NCBI RefSeq assembly: GCF_900091435.1
Contig: NZ_FMCS01000001.1
Coordinates: 310,001 to 374,000, forward strand
DNA from: Micromonospora chaiyaphumensis
GTDB lineage: Bacteria; Actinomycetota; Actinomycetes; Mycobacteriales; Micromonosporaceae
Direction: 5' to 3'
Length of the DNA stretch: 64,000 bases
Shown here: positions 43,724-51,994 of the stretch, piece by piece
How the letters are laid out: every line of letters begins with the position of its first letter
Position numbering within the stretch: the first letter of the stretch is position 1
The notes under the pieces: model-generated
What the model saw: only the letters and a program-made list of their open reading frames with translations
Told to the model about the DNA's origin: nothing
Databases searched by the model: none
Program-made: the position numbers and the translations under genes

Positions 43724-45123
43724 GCGGCACCCCGGTGGGCCAGGGCGAGGGTACGGTCGGCCAGGGTGTCGAAGCCGATGCCGTCGAAGCCGGCGATGCT
43801 GCTGGCCAGCCGGTTGCGCAGCGGCGCGACCCAGCGCCCCGGCAGCCGGGCGGCGCCGGTCAGGGCACCGGTGACCGCGCCGACGGTGGCGCCGTTGGAG
43901 TCGGTGTCCCAGCCGCCCGCGACCACCGCGCAGATGGACCGTTCCAGGTCGCCCCGCCCGTACGCGAGGGCCGCCGCGACCAGGGCGGCGTTGTTGCGGA
44001 CGTGCACCCAGTGCAGGTGGCCGTGCCGCGCGTAGAGGGTGTCCACGATGCTCTCCCAGTCGTCACCGGCGGCGCCGAGGGCACGCGCCTCCCGGACGGC
44101 GGCGGTGAACCGGCTGCCCGGGGGCAGCACCGACTCGCCCGCGTCCAGCACCGCGTCGACGTCGCCGGCCACCGGCGCGGCCGCGGCCATGGCGGCCACC
44201 CAGACCGCCCCGTACGCCCCGGCCCGGACGTGGCTCACGGCCGCGTCGCGCCAGGCGGCCTCGGCGGCCCGGTCGGGGCGGCCCGGGTTGGTCCAGCCGT
44301 ACACGTCGGTGCGGATCTGCGCGCCGATCCACTCCCGGAACGGGTTGTGCCGGCGGGCGGTGTCCGGCGGGGTGAGGCCGAGCAGCAGGTTGCGGTAGGC
44401 GACCCGCTCGGCGGTGAACACCCGCCCGGCGGGCAGCCAGTCCAGCCAGGCCTGGGCCACGTCGGCGCTGGTGAAGCCGGGCCCGTGGGTCTCCAGGATC
44501 CGCAGCGCCAGCAGCGGGAAGTTGAGGTCGTCGTCCTCGGGCATGCCAGCGATGTTCTCGGCGAGGCTGGTCGGGGCGCTGCGCCGGTTCCACGGCCAGC
44601 GGGCGGCCACGTCGGCCGGCAGCCCCTGCGCCGTGAACCAGTCGCGCAGCGGCCACCGGCCGGTGGCGGAGAGGATCTCCCGGATCCCGTGGCGGGGGAT
44701 CTTCTCCACCGGCTTGCCGAGCAGGCAGCCGGCCGCCCGGCCGAGCCAGGCGCCGTGCAGCCGGTCCCGCTCGACGGTGGTCGGCAGGTCCCAGGCGCCC
44801 GGCCAGGTCTTGCGGACCCCGTCGAGGTCGGCGGGCTCGTCGGTGGCGTCCGGCCCGGGCAGCGCGTCGGCGGCGTCGAGCAGCTCGACGGCGAGGGCCC
44901 GCAGCTCCGGCGGCGCCGGCACCGGCGAGGCCCCGGTGACCGGGGCCGTGACGTCGCCGCCGGCCGCCGCCCAGCGGTCGGCCAGGGCGGTGACGTCGCG
45001 GCCCTCGTCGCGGCTCGCAGCCAGCTCGTGCGGCAGCAGGTCCTCCGGCTGCACCCAGGTCAGCCGCAGGCCGCCGGCCGTCCCCCTCGGCCGGCCGGCG
45101 GCCGCCGCGCCGCCGGCGCTCAT
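43720..45123 (-). CDS. ADP-ribosylglycohydrolase-family protein (second paralogue)
   Basis: A 467-residue protein. An N-terminal region of about 110 residues of unknown type ([20 protein letters not shown]) precedes the DraG fold: [33 protein letters not shown] and [19 protein letters not shown], whose Asp residues bind the two Mg2+. Family members hydrolyse N- or O-glycosidic bonds to ribose. ATG 45123 overlaps the first paralogue's stop. In a LacI/ABC/ribokinase operon it is more likely a small-molecule ribosidase than a protein de-ADP-ribosylase; that is inference. Confidence 0.83.
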   Translation of the reverse strand: MSAGGAAAAGRPRGTAGGLRLTWVQPEDLLPHELAASRDEGRDVTALADRWAAAGGDVTAPVTGASPVPAPPELRALAVELLDAADALPGPDATDEPADLDGVRKTWPGAWDLPTTVERDRLHGAWLGRAAGCLLGKPVEKIPRHGIREILSATGRWPLRDWFTAQGLPADVAARWPWNRRSAPTSLAENIAGMPEDDDLNFPLLALRILETHGPGFTSADVAQAWLDWLPAGRVFTAERVAYRNLLLGLTPPDTARRHNPFREWIGAQIRTDVYGWTNPGRPDRAAEAAWRDAAVSHVRAGAYGAVWVAAMAAAAPVAGDVDAVLDAGESVLPPGSRFTAAVREARALGAAGDDWESIVDTLYARHGHLHWVHVRNNAALVAAALAYGRGDLERSICAVVAGGWDTDSNGATVGAVTGALTGAARLPGRWVAPLRNRLASSIAGFDGIGFDTLADRTLALAHRGAA

Positions 45124-46253
45124 GCCAGGCCGCCGAACCGCTCGGCGCGCCGGGCGAAGCGCTCCCGGTCGCGGTCGAAGACCTCGGTGGCGACCCCGGC
45201 CAGGACCCGCGCGGGCTCGACCAGGTCGGTGCGGGACGCCGTGGCGACCACGTCCGACCACTCCGCCGGCACCGCGGCCGCGCCGCCGAGCGCACCGGCA
45301 ATCGCGCCGGCCATGGTGGCCGTGGAGTCGGCGTCGCGGCCGTAGTTCACCGAGCCGAGCACGGCCGCCCGGTAGTCGCCGCCGGCCACCACGAGCATGC
45401 CCAGCGCCACCGGAAGCTCCTCGATGGCGTGCAGCCGGCTCGGACGGCGAGCGCCCAGGCCGGGGCTGCGGTACTCCTCCCCCACCGTGTCGTAGGGGGC
45501 CACCGCGGCGCGCAGCGCCGGGATGGCGGCCTTCCAGTCGTCGTGCCCGCGGGCCTCCTTGACCACCGCGTCGATGGCGGCGCGGGTGCCGTCGCGGGCC
45601 AGGTCGAGGGCGGCGGCCACGACGTCGTCGACGCTCGCGCCGGGGGTCGCGGCGGCGGCGACCGCGGCGGCGAAGACCGCCGCGGCCTCCCGGCCGTAGC
45701 TGTGCTGGTGCGCCCCGGCGATCTCCACGGCCTCGGCGTACGCCCCGGCGGGATCGCCGGCGTTGACGATGCCGACCGGCGCCATGTACATGGCGGCGCC
45801 GCAGTTGACGATGTTGCCGACGCCCGCCTCGCGCGGGTCGGCGTGGGCGTGGTGCAGGCGGGTGACCAACCACCGCTCGGCCGCGGCCAGGCGGTGGAAG
45901 GTCACCCCCTCCCGCTCCAGGTCCGGGATGTACACCACCCGCTCGATCAGGTCGGGGACGAGCAGTTCCACCACGTCGTACGCGTCGAGGTGGTCCCGCT
46001 TGGCCGCGTACGCCCGCACCAGGGCGTGGGTCATCAACGTGTCGTCGGTGATGTGCCCGTCGCCCTTGTGGTACGGCGCGAGTGGCCGCGCGGTGGCCCA
46101 GTCGGCGTGGTACGGGGGGACGATCCCCTCGACCCAGCCGCCGAAGCGGGCGCGGATCTGCTCCGGAAGGGCCGTCTCGGTGGCCCCGCCGAGGGCGTCG
46201 CCCACCGCGGCGCCGACCAGGCATCCGACCGACGTGTCGAGCAAGAGTGACAT
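45120..46253 (-). CDS. ADP-ribosylglycohydrolase-family protein (first paralogue)
   Basis: A 377-residue DraG-fold protein with no N-terminal extension. Metal-site motifs are GAAVGDALGGATE, GHITDDTLMTHAL and NYGRDADSTATMAGAIAGA. It differs clearly from the neighbouring paralogue, sharing only these motifs, so the pair is not a recent duplication. ATG 46253 lies two bases after the binding-protein TAA with GAGGTAACC as Shine-Dalgarno; the 38-residue upstream extension is rejected because it overlaps the binding-protein gene. Confidence 0.86.
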   Translation of the reverse strand: MSLLLDTSVGCLVGAAVGDALGGATETALPEQIRARFGGWVEGIVPPYHADWATARPLAPYHKGDGHITDDTLMTHALVRAYAAKRDHLDAYDVVELLVPDLIERVVYIPDLEREGVTFHRLAAAERWLVTRLHHAHADPREAGVGNIVNCGAAMYMAPVGIVNAGDPAGAYAEAVEIAGAHQHSYGREAAAVFAAAVAAAATPGASVDDVVAAALDLARDGTRAAIDAVVKEARGHDDWKAAIPALRAAVAPYDTVGEEYRSPGLGARRPSRLHAIEELPVALGMLVVAGGDYRAAVLGSVNYGRDADSTATMAGAIAGALGGAAAVPAEWSDVVATASRTDLVEPARVLAGVATEVFDRDRERFARRAERFGGLA

Positions 46254-46255
46254 GG

Positions 46256-47551
46256 TTACCTCAGAACCTGCTTGCCACCGTCGACCAGCTGCGTGCCGAG
46301 CTGGTCCAGGGTGATCTTGTTGGCGAAATACTGCTGGAGGGCCGGGGTGGCGTACTTGGTCTTCCACTCCGGGTAGCCGTCGGCCTTCTGGAACGGGGCG
46401 ACGGTCAGGTCGGCGGCGCTGTCCGCGGCCACGTCCCAGCCCTGCTTGCCGTTCGTGAGCTTGACCAGCTCCTGGTTGGCCTGCTTGCCGGTGGGCACGA
46501 GCCAGTCACCCTTGGCCAGGGCGGCCATGTTGGTCGGGTTGAGGAACCACTCCAGGAACTGCGCGGCCTGCTTCTTGTGCTTGCTGTCCTCGGCGATGGA
46601 CAGGGTCTGCGGGTTGGCCGCCTGCTTGGTGGACAGGCCCTTGATCGGCGGGAGGGTCACCCACTCGAAGCCGGCCGGGGCCTGCTCGACCATCTGCTGG
46701 CGCAGCGAGACCGAGCCGGGGAGCATCGCGTACTTGCCGCCGAAGAAGCCGGGCAGGGTGTCCGCGCCGCTCATGCCGAGCGCCTCCGGGGAGGCCGACT
46801 TGCTGGTGTAGATCATGTCGTGGATCCGCTTCGGCACCTCCTTCTCCGCGTCGCCGACCTTGACCTCGGTCTTGCCGCCGTCGCTGTAGAAGAACTTGCC
46901 GTCATAGTTCAGCGCCAGGTTCAGCACCCGGTTGGTGGGCGACTTGAGCGCCCACGCGGCGCCGTACTGGCCGGGCTTGGTGAGCTTCTGGGCGTTGGCC
47001 TGGAACTCGTCCCAGGTCCAGCCGCCGTCGGCGGGCGGCACGGCGATCCCGGCGGCGTCGAGCAGCTTCTTGTTGGCGATGACGACCTGCGACTCCAGCA
47101 GGAACGGCACGCCGGTGACCTTGTCGTCGAAGGTGGCGGTGTCCCAGACGCCCTGGTCGATCTGGCCCTTGAAGTCGTCGCTGAGCAGCTTGGAGACGTC
47201 GGCCAGGTAGCCCTGCTTGCTGAACTCACCGATGGCCGAGGCCTCGTAGTGCACGATGTCGGCCACGTCGCCGCCCTCGAACGAGGTGACGAGCTGGTCG
47301 TGGATCGAGTTCCAGTCGCCCTGGACGTACTCGACCTGGATGTCCGGGTGCTCGGCGTTCCACTTGGCGACCAGGTCCTTGTTGGCCTGCAGCGACTCCT
47401 TCTGCCAGGCGAGGCTCAGGAAGCGCAGCTTGACCGGGCCGGACGAGGTCTCGTCCTCGCCGCCGCCGTCACCGCACGCGGTGAGGGCGCCGAGCCCGAC
47501 GACCGCGACCGCGGCGGCCGCGGCGAGTCGGCGGAACCTGCTACGGAGCAT
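46256..47551 (-). CDS. ABC transporter substrate-binding lipoprotein
   Basis: A 431-residue family 1 solute-binding protein. Signal LAAAAAVAVVGLGALTAC carries the lipobox Cys, followed by a Gly/Asp/Glu linker. Typical binding-protein segments: KWNAEHPDIQVEYVQGDWNS and FGGKYAMLPGS. AAGGAGG lies 8 bases upstream of the ATG. It is the capture protein for the operon's unknown ligand, which the adjacent enzymes suggest is a riboside. Confidence 0.9.
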   Translation of the reverse strand: MLRSRFRRLAAAAAVAVVGLGALTACGDGGGEDETSSGPVKLRFLSLAWQKESLQANKDLVAKWNAEHPDIQVEYVQGDWNSIHDQLVTSFEGGDVADIVHYEASAIGEFSKQGYLADVSKLLSDDFKGQIDQGVWDTATFDDKVTGVPFLLESQVVIANKKLLDAAGIAVPPADGGWTWDEFQANAQKLTKPGQYGAAWALKSPTNRVLNLALNYDGKFFYSDGGKTEVKVGDAEKEVPKRIHDMIYTSKSASPEALGMSGADTLPGFFGGKYAMLPGSVSLRQQMVEQAPAGFEWVTLPPIKGLSTKQAANPQTLSIAEDSKHKKQAAQFLEWFLNPTNMAALAKGDWLVPTGKQANQELVKLTNGKQGWDVAADSAADLTVAPFQKADGYPEWKTKYATPALQQYFANKITLDQLGTQLVDGGKQVLR

Positions 47552-47587
47552 GGGGGATTCCTCCTTGGTGGTGGTTGGGGGTTGTGG

Positions 47588-48427
47588 TCAGCCCTTGACC
47601 GCGCCGGCGAGCGACCCGGACGAGAGGCGGCGTTGCATGACCGCGAAGAAGATCAGGCTCGGCAGCGTGGCCAGCAGCGAACCGGCCGCCAGGGGACCCA
47701 GGCGGGCGGTGCCCTCGATGCCGACGAACCGGGCCAGGGCGACCGGCAGGGTCGCCAGCTCCGGCGTCTTGACCAGCACCAGCGCGAAGAAGAACTCGTT
47801 CCAGGCGGAGATGAAGGAGAACAGCGCGGTCGCCACGATGCCCGGCGCGAGCAGCGGGAAGACCACCCGGCGCAGCACCTGGAGCCGGCTGGCGCCGTCG
47901 ACACTGGCCGCCTCCTCCAGCTCGCGCGGGATGTTGCGGACGAAGCCCTGGAGCATCCACAGCGCGAACGGCAGCGCCCAGACCACGTAGATCAGCACCA
48001 GCCCGGCGTGCGTGTTGGCCAGCCCGACCTGCCGCAGGATCAGGAAGATCGGGATGATCAGCAGCACGAACGGGAAGAGCTGCGACAGCAGCACCCAGCC
48101 CAGCGCGACGGTGCCGAGTTTGGTCCGGAAGCGCGCGAGGGCGTACGAGGCGGGCAGCGCGACCAGCACGGTGAGCACCGCCGAGGCGAGCGACACCTGG
48201 AGGCTGTTCAGCGCCGCCCGGCCGAGCTGCTGCTCCGTGAAGGCCTGCACGAAGTTCTGCACGGTGGGGTTGCTCGGGATGAGCGTGGGGTGCAGCTGCA
48301 CCAGTTCGCGCGGCGGCTTGAACGCGGTGGACAGCAGCCAGACCAGCGGGAACCCGAGGAAGATCAGGTAGCCGGTCAGCGCGACGTACTGCAGCGTCCG
48401 CCCGGTGCGGCTCGGCTTTCCGAACAT
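47588..48427 (-). CDS. ABC sugar transporter permease, MalG type
   Basis: A 279-residue permease with six helices and the EAA loop (RELEEAASVDGASRLQVLRR). A GGGAGG upstream and a one-base gap to the previous stop support ATG 48427. As in the first operon no ATPase gene is linked. Confidence 0.9.
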   Translation of the reverse strand: MFGKPSRTGRTLQYVALTGYLIFLGFPLVWLLSTAFKPPRELVQLHPTLIPSNPTVQNFVQAFTEQQLGRAALNSLQVSLASAVLTVLVALPASYALARFRTKLGTVALGWVLLSQLFPFVLLIIPIFLILRQVGLANTHAGLVLIYVVWALPFALWMLQGFVRNIPRELEEAASVDGASRLQVLRRVVFPLLAPGIVATALFSFISAWNEFFFALVLVKTPELATLPVALARFVGIEGTARLGPLAAGSLLATLPSLIFFAVMQRRLSSGSLAGAVKG

Positions 48428-48428
48428 G

Positions 48429-49361
48429 TCAGTTCGCCTCCCGGAGTCGGCGCCGCAGGTAGACCGCGAGCAGCGCGACGATGATCACGACCATGACGTT
48501 GCCGAGGGCGGCGGCGTAGCCGTAGTTGCCGTAGCGGAACGCCTCCTCGTAGGCGAAGAGCATCGGCAGCATGGTCTTGCCGCCCGGCCCGCCCGCGGTG
48601 AGCACGTAGACCAGGCCGAACGAGTTGAAGTTCCAGATGAAGTCCAGCGAGGTGATCGCCACGACGACCGGCGCGATGGCGGGCAGCGTCACGTTGCGGA
48701 ACCGGTGCCAGGTGCCCGCGCCGTCCACGGCGGCCGCCTCGTGCAACTCGCGCGGCACGCCCTGCAACCCGGCGAGGAGCACCACGGTGGTCTGCGGCAG
48801 GCCGGCCCAGACGCCGACGATGATGACCGCGGGCAGGGCGGTGCTGAAGTCACCGAGCCAGTTGGTGCGCAGCCCGTCCGCGCCGACGCGGTGGAAGAAC
48901 TCGTTCAGCAGGCCGGCGTCCGGGTGGTAGACCAGCTTCCACAGGATGCCGACCACCACCGGGGGCATCGCCCAGGGCACCACGGCCAGCACCCGGGCCA
49001 GCCCGCGGAAGCGCAGCTGCTGGTTGAGCAGCAGCGCCAGCCCGAGGGCGAGCACGAACTGGAGCACGGTCACCCCGACCGCCCAGAGCAGGCCGATCTT
49101 GAACGAGTTCCAGAACAGCTCGTCGCCGAGCAGCTCCCGGTAGTTCTCCAGCCCGGTGAAGCTGATCTCGACGTTGCGGCCCGCGCGGGCGTCGGTGAAG
49201 CCCAGGTAGATGCCGCGCACCAGCGGGAAGACCGACAGCACCACGATGGGCAGCAGCGACGGGAGCAGCAGCAGGTAGATGCCGAGCCGGTCGGAGCGGG
49301 ACCGGGCCCTGCGGGGCCCGTCGGCGCGGGCGACGTCGGGCCGTTCGGCCACCGTGGTCAT
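48429..49361 (-). CDS. ABC sugar transporter permease, MalF type
   Basis: A 310-residue permease. The cytoplasmic N-terminus (RRARSRSDRLGIYLLLLP) leads to six helices, with the EAA loop at RELHEAAAVDGAGTWHRF. ATG 49361 overlaps the LacI stop (ATGA). Confidence 0.9.
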   Translation of the reverse strand: MTTVAERPDVARADGPRRARSRSDRLGIYLLLLPSLLPIVVLSVFPLVRGIYLGFTDARAGRNVEISFTGLENYRELLGDELFWNSFKIGLLWAVGVTVLQFVLALGLALLLNQQLRFRGLARVLAVVPWAMPPVVVGILWKLVYHPDAGLLNEFFHRVGADGLRTNWLGDFSTALPAVIIVGVWAGLPQTTVVLLAGLQGVPRELHEAAAVDGAGTWHRFRNVTLPAIAPVVVAITSLDFIWNFNSFGLVYVLTAGGPGGKTMLPMLFAYEEAFRYGNYGYAAALGNVMVVIIVALLAVYLRRRLREAN

Positions 49362-50449
49362 GCCGTCACCTCCGGGGTACGCGGCGCGGGCGCCGGCTCG
49401 GCCGGCGCGGGAACGAACAGCGGGGTCGTGGTGCTGGAGGCGCGCACGGCGAGGCTGGGGGCGACCTGCTCGCGGCGCGGCGGCAGGCTCGCGTCGGCGA
49501 TGCGCTGGAGCAGCAGTTCGGCGGCGCGGCGACCGCGCTCGGCCGAGCCGAGGGAGACGCTGGAGAGCTGCGGGAACGTCATCTGGGCCAGCTCGGTGTC
49601 GTCCATGCCGACCAGCGCCACCTCGTCGGGGACGCGCCGGCCGGCGGCGAGCAGGGCGTGCAGCGCGCCGACGGCGATGAGGTCGTTGGCGCAGACCAGC
49701 GCGTCGGGCTCGGCGCGGGCGAGGAGGCGCTCGGCGGCGGCCCGGCCGGCCGCGTAGCGGAAGTCGCCGATCTCGACGAGTCGCTCGTCGAGGGCGATGC
49801 CGTGCCGGGCGAGGGCCGACCGGAAGCCGGCGTCCCGGGCCGCGCCGGGCACGGTGTCCAGCGGGCCGTTGACGAAGCCGATCCGCCGCCGCCCGGCCGC
49901 GACCAGGTGGTCGACGGCCAACCCCACGCCGGTACGCGAGTCGGTGCGGACGTTGTCCACGGGCGCGTCGGCGGGGAGCTGGCCGACCACGACCACCGGG
50001 ACCGGGCTGTCGACCAGCGCGGCGAGGTGGTCGTCGGTGACCCGGATCGGGGAGACGATCATGCCGTCGACGTAGCGGTGGGCCAGCCGGCGCAGCAGGG
50101 CGGTCTCGTTGTCGATCCGCCCGCCGGTGGCGTGCACCAGCAGCTGCCGGCCGGAGGCGGCCACCACGGACTCGATGGCCCGCATCATCTCGACGTACAC
50201 CGGGTTGCCGATGTCCTCGACGGCGAGCGCCACGAGGCCGGTGCGCTGGGACTGGAGCGAGCGGGCGATGGCGTTGGGCACGTACCCGACCTCGGCCGCG
50301 GCCTCGCGCACCTTGCGGATGGTCTCCGGGCTGCCGCCGACGCCGTTGAGGACGCGCGAGGCGGACGCGATGGAGACACCGGCGCGGGCGGCGACGGTGT
50401 GGACGGTGGGCCGGCCGTCGGCCGACTCCTGTAAACGTTTACGACCCAC
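49358..50449 (-). CDS. LacI-family transcriptional regulator
   Basis: A 363-residue repressor, first gene of the operon. The helix-turn-helix is TVHTVAARAGVSIASASRVL with the hinge region around NAIARSLQSQRTGL; the rest is a periplasmic-binding-protein-like sensor. The GTG start at 50449 is followed by codons that themselves make up a LacI operator (50431-50442), so autorepression is built into the gene. The effector is likely a sugar or riboside imported by the following ABC genes. Confidence 0.9.
   Translation of the reverse strand: MGRKRLQESADGRPTVHTVAARAGVSIASASRVLNGVGGSPETIRKVREAAAEVGYVPNAIARSLQSQRTGLVALAVEDIGNPVYVEMMRAIESVVAASGRQLLVHATGGRIDNETALLRRLAHRYVDGMIVSPIRVTDDHLAALVDSPVPVVVVGQLPADAPVDNVRTDSRTGVGLAVDHLVAAGRRRIGFVNGPLDTVPGAARDAGFRSALARHGIALDERLVEIGDFRYAAGRAAAERLLARAEPDALVCANDLIAVGALHALLAAGRRVPDEVALVGMDDTELAQMTFPQLSSVSLGSAERGRRAAELLLQRIADASLPPRREQVAPSLAVRASSTTTPLFVPAPAEPAPAPRTPEVTA
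50431..50442. promoter_or_regulatory. LacI-type operator 1, inside the lacI coding start
   Basis: GTAAACGTTTAC is a perfect 12-base palindrome with the central CG of LacI-family sites. It overlaps codons 3-6 of the regulator gene (coding Arg-Lys-Arg-Leu). Confidence 0.75.
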
Positions 50450-50473
50450 GCCCGCACCTCCAGCTGCTCTGCT

Positions 50474-50485
50474 GTAAACGTTTCC
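50474..50485. promoter_or_regulatory. LacI-type operator 2
   Basis: GTAAACGTTTCC keeps the AAACGTTT core. Its centre is 43 bases from operator 1, close to four helical turns, so dimers would bind on the same face. It lies just upstream of the regulator start. Confidence 0.72.
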
Positions 50486-50529
50486 GGGAGTCTGCGCCCG
50501 ACCCGACGGTCAGGTCAAGAGCTCGTTAC

Positions 50530-50541
50530 GAAAACGTTTCC
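50530..50541. promoter_or_regulatory. LacI-type operator 3
   Basis: GAAAACGTTTCC is one base from the symmetric GGAAACGTTTCC. Its centre is 56 bases upstream of operator 2. It may lie at or upstream of the promoter. Confidence 0.7.
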
Positions 50542-50576
50542 AACCGGGTTTGAGCTGCGACAGGCGGTCGATCACG

Positions 50577-50771
50577 CCAGCTCGGCGCAGTGGCGGCATC
50601 CGCCGACCCGGAATACCGCCAGCTAGGCGACCTGGAGTCGATCAACGCCGGCACACACGCCACGACCCCCCGCCACTGCCCGCCCCGGGTCCGTGATTCA
50701 CTCCAGGTCGGCGTGGTGGCGGCATCCGGCGGGCCGGGAACCCGCCAGCTCGGCGAGCTGGCGTCGCGTCA
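50577..50771. repeat. Imperfect direct repeat, two copies 126 bp apart
   Basis: Copies at about 50577-50645 and 50703-50771 share TGGCGGCATCCG and CGCCAGCT.GGCGA at the same offsets, with substitutions between. The second copy reaches the stop codon of the DUF4395 gene. The rest of the 319-base stretch 50450-50768 holds the LacI operators and otherwise nothing I recognise. Confidence 0.6.
50743..50763 (-). terminator. Hairpin after the DUF4395 gene
   Basis: CGCCAGCTCG (50743-50752) and CGAGCTGGCG (50754-50763) are perfect arms, six bases past the stop codon of the minus-strand DUF4395 gene. In the first repeat copy the same position pairs less well. Without a T-tract; probable terminator that separates this unit from the lacI operon. 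Confidence 0.5.
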
Positions 50772-51209
50772 GCGTGAGCGCACCGGCACTCGCGCGGCCA
50801 GGGGGCGGCCGGTGAGGCGGCGGATCGCCAGGTAGCCCTCGCAGCCGAGGCAGAGCCCGAAGGCCGCGTTGAGGAAGGCGGCGGCGAGCGCAGCGGCGGT
50901 GGCGACCAGCCCGAGCAGCGGCACGCCGGCCAGCCAGCCGACCGCGCCAGCCGCGGCGAAGGCGAGGCCGACGAGCTGGGCGAACCGGACCGGGGCGAAC
51001 GGCTCCAGCTCGGCCGGCGGGGCGAGCCGGGGCGCGACCAGCGCGCGGAAGAGCAGGCCGTACGGGCCGAGGCGCGGGTGGACGGCGGTCAGCGCGAAGA
51101 CGACGGCCTGGGCCAGGACGAGCCAGCCGGAGCCGGTGACCAGGGCGACGGCGAGGACGACGGTGGTGAGGGCGGCGGCGAACCGCGGCCCGCGAGGGTC
51201 GAGCAGCAT
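50769..51209 (-). CDS. DUF4395 membrane protein
   Basis: A 146-residue membrane protein with four helices and the DUF4395 features: DPRGPRFAAALTTVVLA near the start and NAAFGLCLGCEGYLAIR with a CxxC near the end. DUF4395 genes frequently accompany thioredoxin-like and sulfurtransferase genes, as here. Role unknown, perhaps thiol or sulfur handling across the membrane. Confidence 0.8.
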   Translation of the reverse strand: MLLDPRGPRFAAALTTVVLAVALVTGSGWLVLAQAVVFALTAVHPRLGPYGLLFRALVAPRLAPPAELEPFAPVRFAQLVGLAFAAAGAVGWLAGVPLLGLVATAAALAAAFLNAAFGLCLGCEGYLAIRRLTGRPLAARVPVRSR

Positions 51210-51241
51210 GAGGGGTTCCGTTCGGGTGGCGAAGGGGTCGG

Positions 51242-51319
51242 TCAGGCGGTGGTGACCGACGCACAGAGGCTCGCCGCGAGCCGCCCGTGGTCCACGACCC
51301 GCCGCCGGGTGAGCCGCAC
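51242..51319 (-). CDS. Putative leader peptide (25 residues)
   Basis: A short frame from GTG 51319 encodes a peptide beginning M-RLTRRRVVDHGRLAASLCA and ending SVTTA, then TGA. The arrangement basic start, R.VD.GR.AASLC is that of the short 'putative leader peptide' family found near sulfur and thioredoxin genes of actinomycetes. The Cys near the end suggests cysteine-responsive attenuation (inference). It lies between the thioredoxin gene and the DUF4395 gene, 32 bases before the latter. A GTG at 51328 overlapping the thioredoxin stop is an alternative start. Confidence 0.65.
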   Translation of the reverse strand: MRLTRRRVVDHGRLAASLCASVTTA

Positions 51320-51324
51320 CCCGG

Positions 51325-51771
51325 TCACGCCCGCGCCCCGGCGGCCAGCGGGGCGAGCGCGGCGAGCAGGTCCGCCCGGTCCGGCACGCCGGCGGCCCGC
51401 CGGACGATCCGGCCGGTGCCGTCCACCAGCAGCACCGTCGGGGTGCGCCAGACGTCCAGCTCGCGGGCCCGGTCGAGGTGCTCTTCGACGCCCACCTCCA
51501 GCAGGGCGACCCCGTCGAACCGCCCCGCCACGTCCTCGAGCACCCGGCGAGCCGCCCGGCAGGGCGCGCAGACCGGTGCGGAGAACTGGACCAGCGTGAC
51601 CTCGCCGGTGCGGACGCCGAGAGCGGCCAGGGCAGCCCGGTGCGCCACGTCGCCGGCCGGGGACACGACGCGCAGCCGGCCGTCGCGACGCCGTCGCCAC
51701 CAGCCGAAGGCGCCGGCGGCCGCGAGCACCGCGACCAGCACCAGGAGACCGGTCAGGCGGGGTGGCTGCAC
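51325..51771 (-). CDS. Membrane-anchored thioredoxin-like protein
   Basis: A 148-residue protein with one N-terminal TM helix (LTGLLVLVAVLAAAGAFGWW) and an extracytoplasmic thioredoxin fold. The active site is CAPC in QFSAPVCAPCRAARRVL, and WRTPTVLLVDGTG holds the cis-Pro. The GTG start at 51771 puts the helix at residues 5-24; the longer frame overlaps the amidase promoter region. It probably reduces or oxidises exported thiol proteins. Confidence 0.78.
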   Translation of the reverse strand: MQPPRLTGLLVLVAVLAAAGAFGWWRRRRDGRLRVVSPAGDVAHRAALAALGVRTGEVTLVQFSAPVCAPCRAARRVLEDVAGRFDGVALLEVGVEEHLDRARELDVWRTPTVLLVDGTGRIVRRAAGVPDRADLLAALAPLAAGARA

Positions 51772-51994
51772 GGGTCCCAGACTGCCACCACGACCCGCGC
51801 CGCGGACCCCGCCGTCCCAGCCACCGGACGTGACATCGCCTACTCCGGCGGTGGGAATGGCGTCCCGGCAATCCGTGGTCGTCGCATTTGTCCTCTGGCG
51901 CACCGGCCGATCCTGGCAATATTCTCCACTTCGCGCGCAGCAGTTGGAGTTCCTTTACATGCCCGCTCACCCGTCGGGCCACTGAGGAGATGCC

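Noticed and set aside
43720..50449. A toxin or anti-phage (ADP-ribosylation) defence reading of the DraG-fold genes
   Set aside because: There is no ADP-ribosyltransferase partner; the linked importer, ribokinase and CoA enzymes point to catabolism instead.
51772..51903. Longer start for the membrane thioredoxin
   Set aside because: It would add 44 residues without a signal character before a normal N-terminal anchor and run into the intergenic region before the amidase gene.
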